A stretch of 64,000 bases of DNA from NCBI RefSeq assembly GCF_013377015.1, contig NZ_JACABA010000001.1, forward strand, positions 1-64,000. Reading direction: 5' to 3'. The notes beneath the pieces are model-generated. The model saw only the letters and a program-made list of their open reading frames with translations. It was not told the origin of the DNA and did no database searches. Positions 18,469 through 26,492 of the stretch are shown in pieces. The DNA comes from Rhodopseudomonas sp. (lineage in GTDB: Bacteria > Pseudomonadota > Alphaproteobacteria > Rhizobiales > Xanthobacteraceae). The position numbers were made by a program, and so were the translations under genes. Numbering within the stretch: position 1 is the stretch's first letter; every line of letters begins with the position of its first letter.

Positions 18469-19266
18469 CTATTTGCCCTTGAACTTCGCCGGGCGTTTTT
18501 CCAGGAATGCGCCGACGCCTTCCTTGAAGTCGTCGGTCGAGCCGGCGATCCGCTGCGACTCGAATTCCAGATTGAGCTGCTGCTCGAACGAGTTTTCCGG
18601 GCTGTCCCAATACATCTTGCGGATCAGCGCCAGCGCGACGGTCGGACCGTTAGCCAATTCATGCGCGAGCTTCAGGGTCTCGTCCCACAATGCCGCATCG
18701 TCATGGACCCGGTTGACCAATCCCCATTCCAGCGCCTTTTCGGCCGGCAGCTTTTCGCCGAGCAGCGACAACTCGACCGAGCGCGCCTTGCCGATCAATC
18801 GCGGCAGGATCCAGGTCGAGCCGCAATCCGGCACCAGGCCGATGCGGCGGAACGCCTGCAGGAAATACGACGAGCGCGCGCACAGGATCATGTCACCCAT
18901 CAGCGCGAAGCTCATGCCGGCGCCGGCGGCTGGACCGTTGACCGAGGTGACGATCGGGCAATGCAGCTTGCGTAACCGCCGCAGGAACGGATGGAACGCG
19001 GTCTCCAGCGCCGCGCCGGCGCCCTTGCCGCTGCTCATCTTGTTGTCGTTGCTGCGACCCTGCAGATTGGCGCCGGTGCAGAAGGCGCGTCCGGCGCCGG
19101 TGATCACCAGGCAGCGCACCTCCGCGCGCTTGTCGTCGATCGCATCCAGCGCCTCGCCGAGGCCGCCCAGCATGTCGATCGACACCGCGTTCATCACCTC
19201 CTGGTGGTCGAGCTTCAGGATGGCGACGGCGCCGTCGAAATCGAGCGTGACGTGTTTGAACTGCAT
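18469..19266 (-). CDS. Crotonase, PaaG-like enoyl-CoA isomerase
   Basis: The 265-residue crotonase has the oxyanion motif VNGPAAGAGMSFAL. Both hydratase glutamates are missing: Ser follows the GAG motif, and the second Glu region reads FLQAFRRIG. An Asp is present in GLVPDCGSTW, as in PaaG-type isomerases that use a single Asp. It probably shifts a double bond rather than adding water. The frame is open far upstream, but similarity starts at the ATG at 19266 (MQFKHVTLDFDG). It is the first gene of the crotonase-kinase-DUF6285 operon and diverges from an SDR. Confidence 0.88.
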   Translation of the reverse strand: MQFKHVTLDFDGAVAILKLDHQEVMNAVSIDMLGGLGEALDAIDDKRAEVRCLVITGAGRAFCTGANLQGRSNDNKMSSGKGAGAALETAFHPFLRRLRKLHCPIVTSVNGPAAGAGMSFALMGDMILCARSSYFLQAFRRIGLVPDCGSTWILPRLIGKARSVELSLLGEKLPAEKALEWGLVNRVHDDAALWDETLKLAHELANGPTVALALIRKMYWDSPENSFEQQLNLEFESQRIAGSTDDFKEGVGAFLEKRPAKFKGK

Positions 19267-19444
19267 GGGTTTCCTCGCGATGGTGGCCCGCGTGTTTATT
19301 CCGCGGTGTGGAACGCTTTCGAACTCGCCGCCATATTTGATTTTTCGAACCGGCTTGTCCATGGTCCGGTTCGAACGGCTGCCCGGCACCAGACGCACGG
19401 TGTAACGCGCGCCAGAGCAAATGGAAACGCCTCGAGGAAACATC

Positions 19445-20224
19445 ATGAGCATTTTCGATCTGAGCGGCCGCGTCGCGATCGTCACCGGTGGCAATGGCGG
19501 CATCGGGCTCGGCATGGCGCAGGCGCTGGCCACGGCCGGCTGCAACGTCTCGATCTGGGGCCGCAACGCCGATAAGAACAAGGCCGCGCTGGCCGCAATG
19601 GCCGACGCGCCCGGCAAGGTCGAAGCCCGGATCTGTGACGTCACCGACACCGCCTCGGTCAAGACCGCGATGGATGCGACGCTGCAAAGCTTCGGCCGGG
19701 TCGACGGCTGCTTTGCCAATGCGGGGATCGGCGGCGGCGGTCGCCATGCCTTCATCGACCGCACCGAGCAACAATGGCGCGAGATGTTCGCCACCAATCT
19801 CGACGGCGTCTTCCACGTGTTTCAGGCCGCGGCGCGGCACATGACCGAACGCGCCACTGCGGGCGATCCGTTCGGCCGGCTGGTCGCGACCTCGTCGCTG
19901 GCCTCGATCTTCGGCACCGCACGCAACGAGCACTACGCCGCGACCAAGGCCGCGATCAACGCGCTGGTCCGCGCGCTGGCGGTCGAACTGGCGCGGCAGG
20001 GCGTCACTGCAAACGCCATCCTGCCGGGCTGGATCAAGAGCGATATGACCGCAGGCATCATGGGCAACGAGAAGTTCGTCGCCAATGTGATGCCGCGGAT
20101 TCCGGTGCGCCGGTTCGGCGAGCCGGAAGATTTCGGCGGCATCGCGGTGTATCTGATGAGCAAGGCGTCATCGTACCACACCGCGGACACCTTCGTGATC
20201 GACGGGGGATATACGGCATTCTAA
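19445..20224 (+). CDS. SDR oxidoreductase
   Basis: The 259-residue classical short-chain dehydrogenase has VTGGNGGIGLGMA for NAD(P) binding, NAGIGGGG, catalytic Ser in TSSLASIFG and catalytic YAATK, then the PGWIKSDM loop. It oxidises or reduces a hydroxy/keto group, plausibly on an acyl-CoA or hydroxy acid. The ATG at 19445 is used; a frame extension to 19421 is unlikely. It diverges from the crotonase-kinase-DUF6285 operon, and could play the part that LvaD plays in the levulinate pathway. That match is by context only. Confidence 0.87.
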   Translation: MSIFDLSGRVAIVTGGNGGIGLGMAQALATAGCNVSIWGRNADKNKAALAAMADAPGKVEARICDVTDTASVKTAMDATLQSFGRVDGCFANAGIGGGGRHAFIDRTEQQWREMFATNLDGVFHVFQAAARHMTERATAGDPFGRLVATSSLASIFGTARNEHYAATKAAINALVRALAVELARQGVTANAILPGWIKSDMTAGIMGNEKFVANVMPRIPVRRFGEPEDFGGIAVYLMSKASSYHTADTFVIDGGYTAF

Positions 20225-20526
20225 TCCCAAGCGGGGTCGGCAACGGCGCAGTTGCGCCGAGTCCGCAGCGATCCATGCCTGCGATCAATCCGATGGGCTC
20301 ACTTCGTAACCGGACGCCGGCAGATCGCGCGCGGGCCTAACATCCGGCGAGCTCATCGGAGCCGGCACTTTTGACCCAGAGCGGAGCTCGCATTGATCAT
20401 TGCCAGCGCCAGCGTATCGCCCTGGTTACCTCGGGATTCTGACGCTTAAGCACAAATTCACTTCCTTTGGTAACCCCACCTTGGTCCCTCCCCCCTTACC
20501 GTTTGCTACAACGTTGGGAACAAGCC
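20225..20526. other. Intergenic stretch with a short hairpin
   Basis: The gap of about 300 bases holds no gene. A perfect hairpin CGGCGCA-gt-TGCGCCG lies at 20244-20259 just after the SDR stop but lacks a T-run, so a terminator role is uncertain. The second half turns AT-richer and leads into the low-GC patch; it should contain the promoter of the binding-protein gene. Confidence 0.4.
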
Positions 20527-21318
20527 ATGGCAATCAACTCCGTCAAGTTCCACAAATGGAACCTGAATAGGCTCATTCTCGCAACCGTCGTAGCTGGATC
20601 AGTCGGCATCAACACCGCCCGTTCGGAGAATCTTGTTCTCCAAGGATCGACCACGTTTACGACCGGAGTCGCTCTACCTCTTGCAGGCGTAGTGGAAGCT
20701 CAAACCGGCCACCACCTCGAGATTATTCCCAACAAATCGAGCCTGGGGCTGCTGGCTCTGCTGGAGCACAAGGCCGACCTGGCGATGATTTCCACGACCC
20801 TTGAGCGGGAAATGGAAATCCTGCGCAAGTCCGATCCAGGTCTTCCGCTCCAGAGATTGAAGGCGTTTGAAATCGTCCGAACCCGGGCCGCTCTGGTTAT
20901 TCATCCGGACAATCCGGTCCGTATGGCGCGCCTTCAGGAAATCGGAAAAATCCTGACCGGCGAGATCTCCAACTGGAAGCAATTGGGCGGCCCCGACCTG
21001 CCGATCCGGGTCGTGGCCGTTCGTGAAGGCGGCGGCGTGCTTGCCTCAGTCGAAGCGAGGCTGCTCGGCGCAGCGCACATCTCGGCCCCCGATGCAATCA
21101 GGGTTCAGGTGGGCACCCAGATCGTCAGAATAGTAGCGCAGGAACCCGGAGCTATCGGCATTACCCAATTGGCAATCGTCAAGTCGAGCTCTGCGGTGGA
21201 GATGATCACGGATGAGCCGATCGAGCAAATCTTGAGCCTGGTCAGCCTGGATGATCCTTCACCCGAGGCCATAGCCACCATCGAGGCGTTTCGCCGTATC
21301 GCCAATCACGGCACCTAG
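20527..21318 (+). CDS. PstS-like periplasmic substrate-binding protein
   Basis: The 263-residue protein begins with an export signal (hydrophobic LILATVVAGSVGINTA, cleavage near SEN). It continues with GSTTFTTGVALPLAGVVEAQTG, the opening strand/loop of PstS-type phosphate-binding folds. Later motifs ILTGEISNWKQLGGPDLPI and VREGGGVLASVE follow the same family. It is likely a soluble periplasmic sensor of a small anion or other ligand rather than part of an ABC transporter, because no permease genes are adjacent. The next gene, a membrane GGDEF/EAL protein, starts 9 bases downstream, so the protein probably feeds ligand information to it. GC content is visibly below that of the flanks. Confidence 0.8.
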   Translation: MAINSVKFHKWNLNRLILATVVAGSVGINTARSENLVLQGSTTFTTGVALPLAGVVEAQTGHHLEIIPNKSSLGLLALLEHKADLAMISTTLEREMEILRKSDPGLPLQRLKAFEIVRTRAALVIHPDNPVRMARLQEIGKILTGEISNWKQLGGPDLPIRVVAVREGGGVLASVEARLLGAAHISAPDAIRVQVGTQIVRIVAQEPGAIGITQLAIVKSSSAVEMITDEPIEQILSLVSLDDPSPEAIATIEAFRRIANHGT

Positions 21319-21327
21319 GGGCGCGCC

Positions 21328-23808
21328 ATGCTATCACGACTATTGGCGTCAATCCGCTACGGCATCGCGGCGAAACTCTACCTTCTTACTGCAATCGCTC
21401 TTGTCGCGCTCTTGGTTCTTGCCACGGCATCCATTCTCTTCGCCATTCAAACGCAACTCGCTGCCGAGCGACTCTATCGCGAAGGCGTCGTGGGGATTCA
21501 AACCGTTACTCAGCTCGAGGTTTTGTTCGAGCAGCACCGCGCACTGATAACGGGGGCGCCCGCCGAACTTGACCGACGTCGCCTTCAGAAAATCCGCCAG
21601 GCAATCGAGCCGATCGATGTGCAAATAGATGTGAGCGTTCACGCGAAACGATTGGGAACCGACACGCCTGAAGAGCGACTGCTAGCGGAGATAGCCGTCC
21701 AAACTCCCAAATTGAGAGAAGCGGGGAATCGTGTTTTGATGCTCGCCAACAGCTTCGCTCAAGACAACGCTCTCGAAGTCAGCCAGGGCGATTACTCGCA
21801 GGCGGCAACCGCGATCCAAAGCGCCCTGCAAAGGTGGTATGCGGAGCAGATCCACTCTGTCGATCGCGAGGTCAACCAGCTGTCGAAGGCTTCGAATGAT
21901 CTGATCTTGTGGGTCATCGCATCCGCATTTGTCGCTTTCGTACTGATTGGACCGGTCTCGGTGTGGACCAAACACCACATCCTGAAACGGCTCGGAAAAC
22001 TCACGGCCGTGATGCGTCGGCTATGCAATGATGAGCTTGTCGTCGACGTGCCCTTTACAAACGCCCTCGACGAAATGGGCGACATTGCTCGAACGGTCGA
22101 TGTATTTAAAGACAACGCAATCTCGCTTGGTCTGGCCCACCTTCAGCTCGATGCAGCCCTAAACAATATGGTACAGGGTCTCTGCATGTTTGATGCGAAA
22201 CAAAGGCTGATCCTGTGCAATGACCGCTTCCTGGAAATGTTCGGATTATCGCGCGAAAGCGTCGTTTCCGGCATCGGCCTTCTCGAATTGATTCAATGCA
22301 TCGAATCCGCAGGCGGTTTTCCGAGAGGGTCGGCAAGACAGGTCTATCAATCTTCCTGCGCCCGCAAATTCGTCGATGGGGCGAACTCTTATCAGCAAGA
22401 AGTCCCGGACGGTCGAACCATTGACGTCACGAGGCGCGAAATGCCCGGCGGGGGATGGGTTGGTACCTACGAGGATGTTACCCAACGAAGGACGGCTGAA
22501 CGGCAGATCGTCCACATGGCTGAGTACGACACCCTCACCGATCTGCCGAATAGACATCTCTTTCAGCGCACACTCAAGGAAATGCTCCAAGCCGCAGGCG
22601 AGACAGATCAACTCGCAATTTTCTGCCTGGATCTCGACGGCTTCAAGGGCGTCAATGACATGTTCGGCCATGCCGCCGGGGATGAACTCCTCAGGCAAGT
22701 CGCCAGCCGACTGGTTCGCTGCATCGGGGATCAGGGAATGGCGGCCCGACTGGGAGGCGACGAGTTTGCAGTCCTGCAGCGGGGACCATGCCGGCCGGGA
22801 GGCGCCAATGCGCTAGCACTGATCGTGACCGAAGCCTTGAGCGCGCCGTATGATCTTTCCGAAAATCAGGTCGTAGTGGGCGCATGCATTGGCATTGCTA
22901 TTTCGCCGGGCGACGCGTCCACGTCGGACGACCTTCTGAAGTGCGCCGACATGGCCCTGTATGGCGCCAAAGCTGCCGGGCGAGGAACCCACCGTTTCTT
23001 CGAACCGGAAATGAACGCAAGGGTTAGAGCGCGCCGCCAGCTGGAGGTCGATTTACGTGCCGCACTGGCCGAGAAGCAGTTCGAGATGTTCTATCAACCG
23101 ATCGTTTCGGTGAGCAGTAACGAGGTGATCGCTTTCGAAGCTCTCATCCGCTGGCGGCATCCGGGTCGCGGGATGGTATCGCCGGCAGAGTTTATTCCTG
23201 TCGCAGAGGAGACCGGTCTGATCATCCCGTTAGGTGAATGGATACTGAGACAGGTTTGCGCCGATGCACTGAGTTGGCCTCGGCATATCCGGGTTGCCAT
23301 AAACCTTTCACCGGTTCAGTTTAGAAATCCAAAACTGGTTCAAACCGTGTTCAGCGCTTTGGCTACCACACATCTCGAACCCGGAAGACTTGAGCTGGAA
23401 ATCACCGAAACTGCCTTGCTTCAAGACAATGAGTCGGTCCTCGAAATGCTGCATCGGCTCAAGAGCTTTGGTGTGCAGATTTCCATGGATGATTTCGGGA
23501 CAGGATATTCAAGTCTGAGCTACCTGCGGAGTTTTCCCTTCGACAAAATCAAGATCGATCAGAGCTTCGTTTGCGGGCTTGGCAAACAAGACGACTCACT
23601 GGCGATCGTCCGTGCCGCGATCGGGCTGGGAAAGAATCTCGGAATGACAACCCTCGCCGAAGGCGTCGAAACCGACCGTCAGCTCCGCGTGCTGAGGGAG
23701 GAAGGTTGCGATGAAGTGCAGGGGTTCCTGTTTAGCCGGGCCGTGCCTTTGAAGGAAACCTATCAATTGCTGAGGCTGCTGCAATCGTCGAAGAGTATTG
23801 TGGCGTGA
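21328..23808 (+). CDS. Diguanylate cyclase/phosphodiesterase (HAMP-PAS-GGDEF-EAL)
   Basis: The 826-residue membrane protein has membrane segments near 15-40 and 190-212 flanking a helical periplasmic region, then HAMP (about 215-270), PAS (about 272-385), GGDEF (about 390-550) and EAL (about 570-815). The cyclase active site RLGGDEF is intact, but the upstream inhibitory RxxD site reads GDQG, so product inhibition may be lost. The EAL side keeps FEALIRWRHP, DDFGTGYSS and KIDQSF. It may both make and break c-di-GMP; the net direction cannot be told. It is paired with the PstS-like protein and shares its lower GC. Confidence 0.93.
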   Translation: MLSRLLASIRYGIAAKLYLLTAIALVALLVLATASILFAIQTQLAAERLYREGVVGIQTVTQLEVLFEQHRALITGAPAELDRRRLQKIRQAIEPIDVQIDVSVHAKRLGTDTPEERLLAEIAVQTPKLREAGNRVLMLANSFAQDNALEVSQGDYSQAATAIQSALQRWYAEQIHSVDREVNQLSKASNDLILWVIASAFVAFVLIGPVSVWTKHHILKRLGKLTAVMRRLCNDELVVDVPFTNALDEMGDIARTVDVFKDNAISLGLAHLQLDAALNNMVQGLCMFDAKQRLILCNDRFLEMFGLSRESVVSGIGLLELIQCIESAGGFPRGSARQVYQSSCARKFVDGANSYQQEVPDGRTIDVTRREMPGGGWVGTYEDVTQRRTAERQIVHMAEYDTLTDLPNRHLFQRTLKEMLQAAGETDQLAIFCLDLDGFKGVNDMFGHAAGDELLRQVASRLVRCIGDQGMAARLGGDEFAVLQRGPCRPGGANALALIVTEALSAPYDLSENQVVVGACIGIAISPGDASTSDDLLKCADMALYGAKAAGRGTHRFFEPEMNARVRARRQLEVDLRAALAEKQFEMFYQPIVSVSSNEVIAFEALIRWRHPGRGMVSPAEFIPVAEETGLIIPLGEWILRQVCADALSWPRHIRVAINLSPVQFRNPKLVQTVFSALATTHLEPGRLELEITETALLQDNESVLEMLHRLKSFGVQISMDDFGTGYSSLSYLRSFPFDKIKIDQSFVCGLGKQDDSLAIVRAAIGLGKNLGMTTLAEGVETDRQLRVLREEGCDEVQGFLFSRAVPLKETYQLLRLLQSSKSIVA

Positions 23809-23812
23809 ACCA

Positions 23813-23830
23813 CGGCTGAGACAACAGCCG
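23813..23830 (+). terminator. Possible weak terminator hairpin
   Basis: CGGCTG and CAGCCG form a perfect stem 5 bases after the GGDEF/EAL stop, followed by GGTCGTTTG. The T-run is poor, so the assignment is tentative. Confidence 0.35.
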
Positions 23831-23989
23831 GGTCGTTTGTGGACGAGGCAATCAAAACTGTTACGATCGGCGACAAAAAATGACTTCTGGCAAGATCGTT
23901 CATACGATCAGCCTTCGAAAGTTAGATAAGTCTCAGACCGATTGACGCGGCACGCAAAGCTGTCTCGTCACAAACGGGGAACGTGACGC

Positions 23990-24319
23990 CTACCTTCCCG
24001 GAAACACCCCAGGCGGCAATGACGACGTCAAAGTCCAAACTTCCAATGTTCCACCTTTTTGGCGGACCATGGCGACCTCGTTGTTATCGACTGCTGCGAC
24101 GAATGCTAGCGAATTGCCGGGCAGCATCGTGCAGTCACCTGAGCGAAGACTGTCGTCCTGCAGTTTTCTGACAGCTGCTCGGTCGTTTTGCTGCAGAAGC
24201 CGCCGGAGCAGCTGAATTGTATCCGAATTTTTGCAGGCAAAGACATCGCCTGCACTCTGACCAAATGCATTCAATGTCAGCGAAAATAGAGCGAAAAACA
24301 CAAGTCCAAAGCGAGGCAT
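23990..24319 (-). CDS. Small secreted protein of unknown function
   Basis: The 109-residue protein starts with a clear signal peptide (MPRFGLVFFALFSLTLNAFG, cleavage near AFGQS). Its mature part is about 88 residues with two Cys (in FACKNSD and SGDCTML), an amphipathic helix QLLRRLLQQNDRAAV and a strand-rich end. I do not recognise a family. A strong GGGAGGAA site lies just before the ATG, which supports a real gene. It converges with the GGDEF/EAL gene and shares its lower GC. Confidence 0.7.
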   Translation of the reverse strand: MPRFGLVFFALFSLTLNAFGQSAGDVFACKNSDTIQLLRRLLQQNDRAAVRKLQDDSLRSGDCTMLPGNSLAFVAAVDNNEVAMVRQKGGTLEVWTLTSSLPPGVFPGR

Positions 24320-24438
24320 AATTTCCTCCCGTCAAACCGCACGGCTTCTTATATCGCGATATTGGCCTCTCATCCTGGAATTGCGAAAAAAATTAGTGCT
24401 CTCGGCGTCTGTCCTCTTCCGGCGAGGTCGACCACGAG

Positions 24439-24546
24439 TCATTGCCAGGAGGATTTGCGTACCAGACAATCGACGGCTCCGCCGGCCACCCCTAGGATTG
24501 CTTCGCCTCCGGCCGGCGCGTTGCGCCGACCTCGGCTCGCAATGAC
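24439..24546. repeat. Degenerate family A palindromic repeat
   Basis: GTCATTGCCAGGAGG at the left and GGCTCGCAATGACG at the right mark the ends. The inner GATTGCTTCGCCTCCGGCCG part is recognisable, but the left GAAGCAATCCAG arm is eroded. Confidence 0.6.
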
Positions 24547-24551
24547 GGGCT

Positions 24552-26222
24552 CTACGACGCCGCTGCCTTGCGTTCGGCCGAAACCGCCGCGCTCATCGCA
24601 AACCCCTCATAGCCCTTCGTCGCGACGTCGTTGCAGATCTGCCGATAGGCCCCGACGCCGCCGATATAGGGCATGAAGATCTGCGGCTTGCCCGGGACGT
24701 TGGCGCCCATGTACCAGGAATTCGCCTGCGGATAGAGCGTGCCCTGCGCCGCCTCGTTGACATGTGCGACCCACTTGTCCTCGGCCGGCCGCGTCGCCTC
24801 CATGCAATCGAGCCCGCGCTCGCGCATATAGCTGAGGCAGTCGGTGATCCAGTCGACGTGCTGCTCGATCGACACGATCATGTTGCTCAACACCGACGGG
24901 CTGCCGGGGCCGGTGATCAGGAACAGATTGGGAAAGCCCTCGCTCATCAGGCCGAGATAGGTGCGCGGGCCCGCCGCCCATTTCTGGTTCAGCGTCTTTC
25001 CGCCGCGGCCCACGATCTCGATTTTGGCAACCGAACCGGTCATGGCGTCGAAGCCGGTGGCGAACACCAGCGCGTCGAGCTTGTAGTCCTGGCCGGTGGT
25101 GCGCACGCCGTCGGGCAAGATGCGCTCGATCGGATTGGCGCGGATGTCGACCAGTTCGACATTGGGCCGATTGAAGGTCGCGTAGTAGTCGGTATCGACG
25201 CAGATTCGCTTCGAGCCGATCGGATGATTGTCCGGCTGCAGCAATTTGGCGACTCGCGGGTCCTGGACGATCTCGGCGATCTTGTCGCGAACGAAATCCG
25301 CGGCGGTGTCGTTGGCCGCCTTGTCGAGGATCAGATTGTTGTAGACGCCCATATAGGTCAGCCCGCCGCTGGTCCAGCGCGCCAGATACTTCTCGCGGCG
25401 TGCCTCCTCAGTGTCGTCGAGCGCGCCGCGGTCGGGCAGCGGCTGCACGATGCCGTTGCGCATCTCCTCGCGCGCGCGACGGCGGATTTCCGGATAATTG
25501 TCGCGAAACGCCTGCCGCTCCTCCGCCGTCAACTGCGCGTTGCGCGCCGGCACCGAGAAATTCGCGGTGCGCTGAAACACCGTCAGCCGGCTGGCCTGTT
25601 CGGCGATGATCGGCACCGACTGGATCGCGGAGGAGCCGGTGCCGATCACGCCGACGCGCAAGCCGGTGAAATCGACCGGCTCGTGCGGCCAGTGCCCGGT
25701 GTGATAGACTTGGCCCTTGAACTGATCGAGGCCGTCGATTTCCGGCATCCGGGCGTTGGACAGGCAGCCGGTGGCGAGCACCACATAGCGCGCGGTGACG
25801 GTGGCGCCGTCGGAGGTCGTCACCGTCCATTCGCTCGCCGCCTCGTCGAACACTGCGGAGTCGACGCGGGTGTTGAACTGGATGTCGCGGCGTAGCCCGA
25901 AGCGGTCGGCGACGTGGCTGGCATAGGCCAGAATTTCCGGCTGCGGCGCGTAGCGCTCGCTCCAATCCCATTGCTGCTGCAGTTCGTCGGAGAACGAATA
26001 GGAATATTGCATACTCTCGACGTCGCAGCGCGCGCCGGGATAGCGGTTCCAGTACCAGGTGCCGCCGACGTCGCCGCCCTGCTCAAAGACCCGCACTGAG
26101 AACCCTTGCTCGCGTAGCCGGTGCAGCAAATACATGCCGGCGAATCCGGCGCCGACCACCACGACGTCGGCGCGGGCGGATGCGGCGGGGCTGTTGGCGG
26201 GCTGAGGCTGCGACGCGGTCAT
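24552..26222 (-). CDS. Baeyer-Villiger-type flavin monooxygenase
   Basis: The 556-residue flavoprotein has an FAD Rossmann motif VVVVGAGFAGMYLLHRL near residue 20-35, GGTWYWNRYPGARCD, the Baeyer-Villiger fingerprint FKGQVYHTGHWP (F-x-G-x3-H-x3-W-P), and an NADPH motif VGVIGTGSSAIQS. It inserts oxygen into a ketone to form an ester or lactone. The open frame continues far upstream, but the protein begins at the ATG at 26222. It diverges from a nitronate monooxygenase-like gene. Cyclohexanone, phenylacetone and steroid monooxygenases are all possible relatives; the substrate is unknown. Confidence 0.92.
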   Translation of the reverse strand: MTASQPQPANSPAASARADVVVVGAGFAGMYLLHRLREQGFSVRVFEQGGDVGGTWYWNRYPGARCDVESMQYSYSFSDELQQQWDWSERYAPQPEILAYASHVADRFGLRRDIQFNTRVDSAVFDEAASEWTVTTSDGATVTARYVVLATGCLSNARMPEIDGLDQFKGQVYHTGHWPHEPVDFTGLRVGVIGTGSSAIQSVPIIAEQASRLTVFQRTANFSVPARNAQLTAEERQAFRDNYPEIRRRAREEMRNGIVQPLPDRGALDDTEEARREKYLARWTSGGLTYMGVYNNLILDKAANDTAADFVRDKIAEIVQDPRVAKLLQPDNHPIGSKRICVDTDYYATFNRPNVELVDIRANPIERILPDGVRTTGQDYKLDALVFATGFDAMTGSVAKIEIVGRGGKTLNQKWAAGPRTYLGLMSEGFPNLFLITGPGSPSVLSNMIVSIEQHVDWITDCLSYMRERGLDCMEATRPAEDKWVAHVNEAAQGTLYPQANSWYMGANVPGKPQIFMPYIGGVGAYRQICNDVATKGYEGFAMSAAVSAERKAAAS

Positions 26223-26316
26223 AAATTCACTCCCGATTGTTCTTGATTGTTGGGCCGCAGCATTCCCTCCGCGCCGGCAAAGCGCAAGGGGCAACGAGCA
26301 TGGGACATGTGCACGG

Positions 26317-26337
26317 GCGCGGATATTTTGCACGACG
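26317..26337. promoter_or_regulatory. Motif shared with the 16.3 kb region
   Basis: GCGCGGATATTTTG followed by CACGACG matches 16265-16285 at 17 of 21 positions with only transitions. It lies between the divergent monooxygenase and nitronate monooxygenase-like genes, so it could act on either. Confidence 0.35.
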
Positions 26338-26492
26338 GAATACACATGGACCTGATGATGGAGAGAGCCGCGGTTGCGCTCGTGAAGATGCCGCCGAAGC
26401 GCTTGGCAGCGCCTCCCTCGATGCGCTAGCGTGAATCCCAACCCGCCGCGCCAGGCTGGGAGCAAGCAAGAATAATAGGGAGCAACTTCGTC

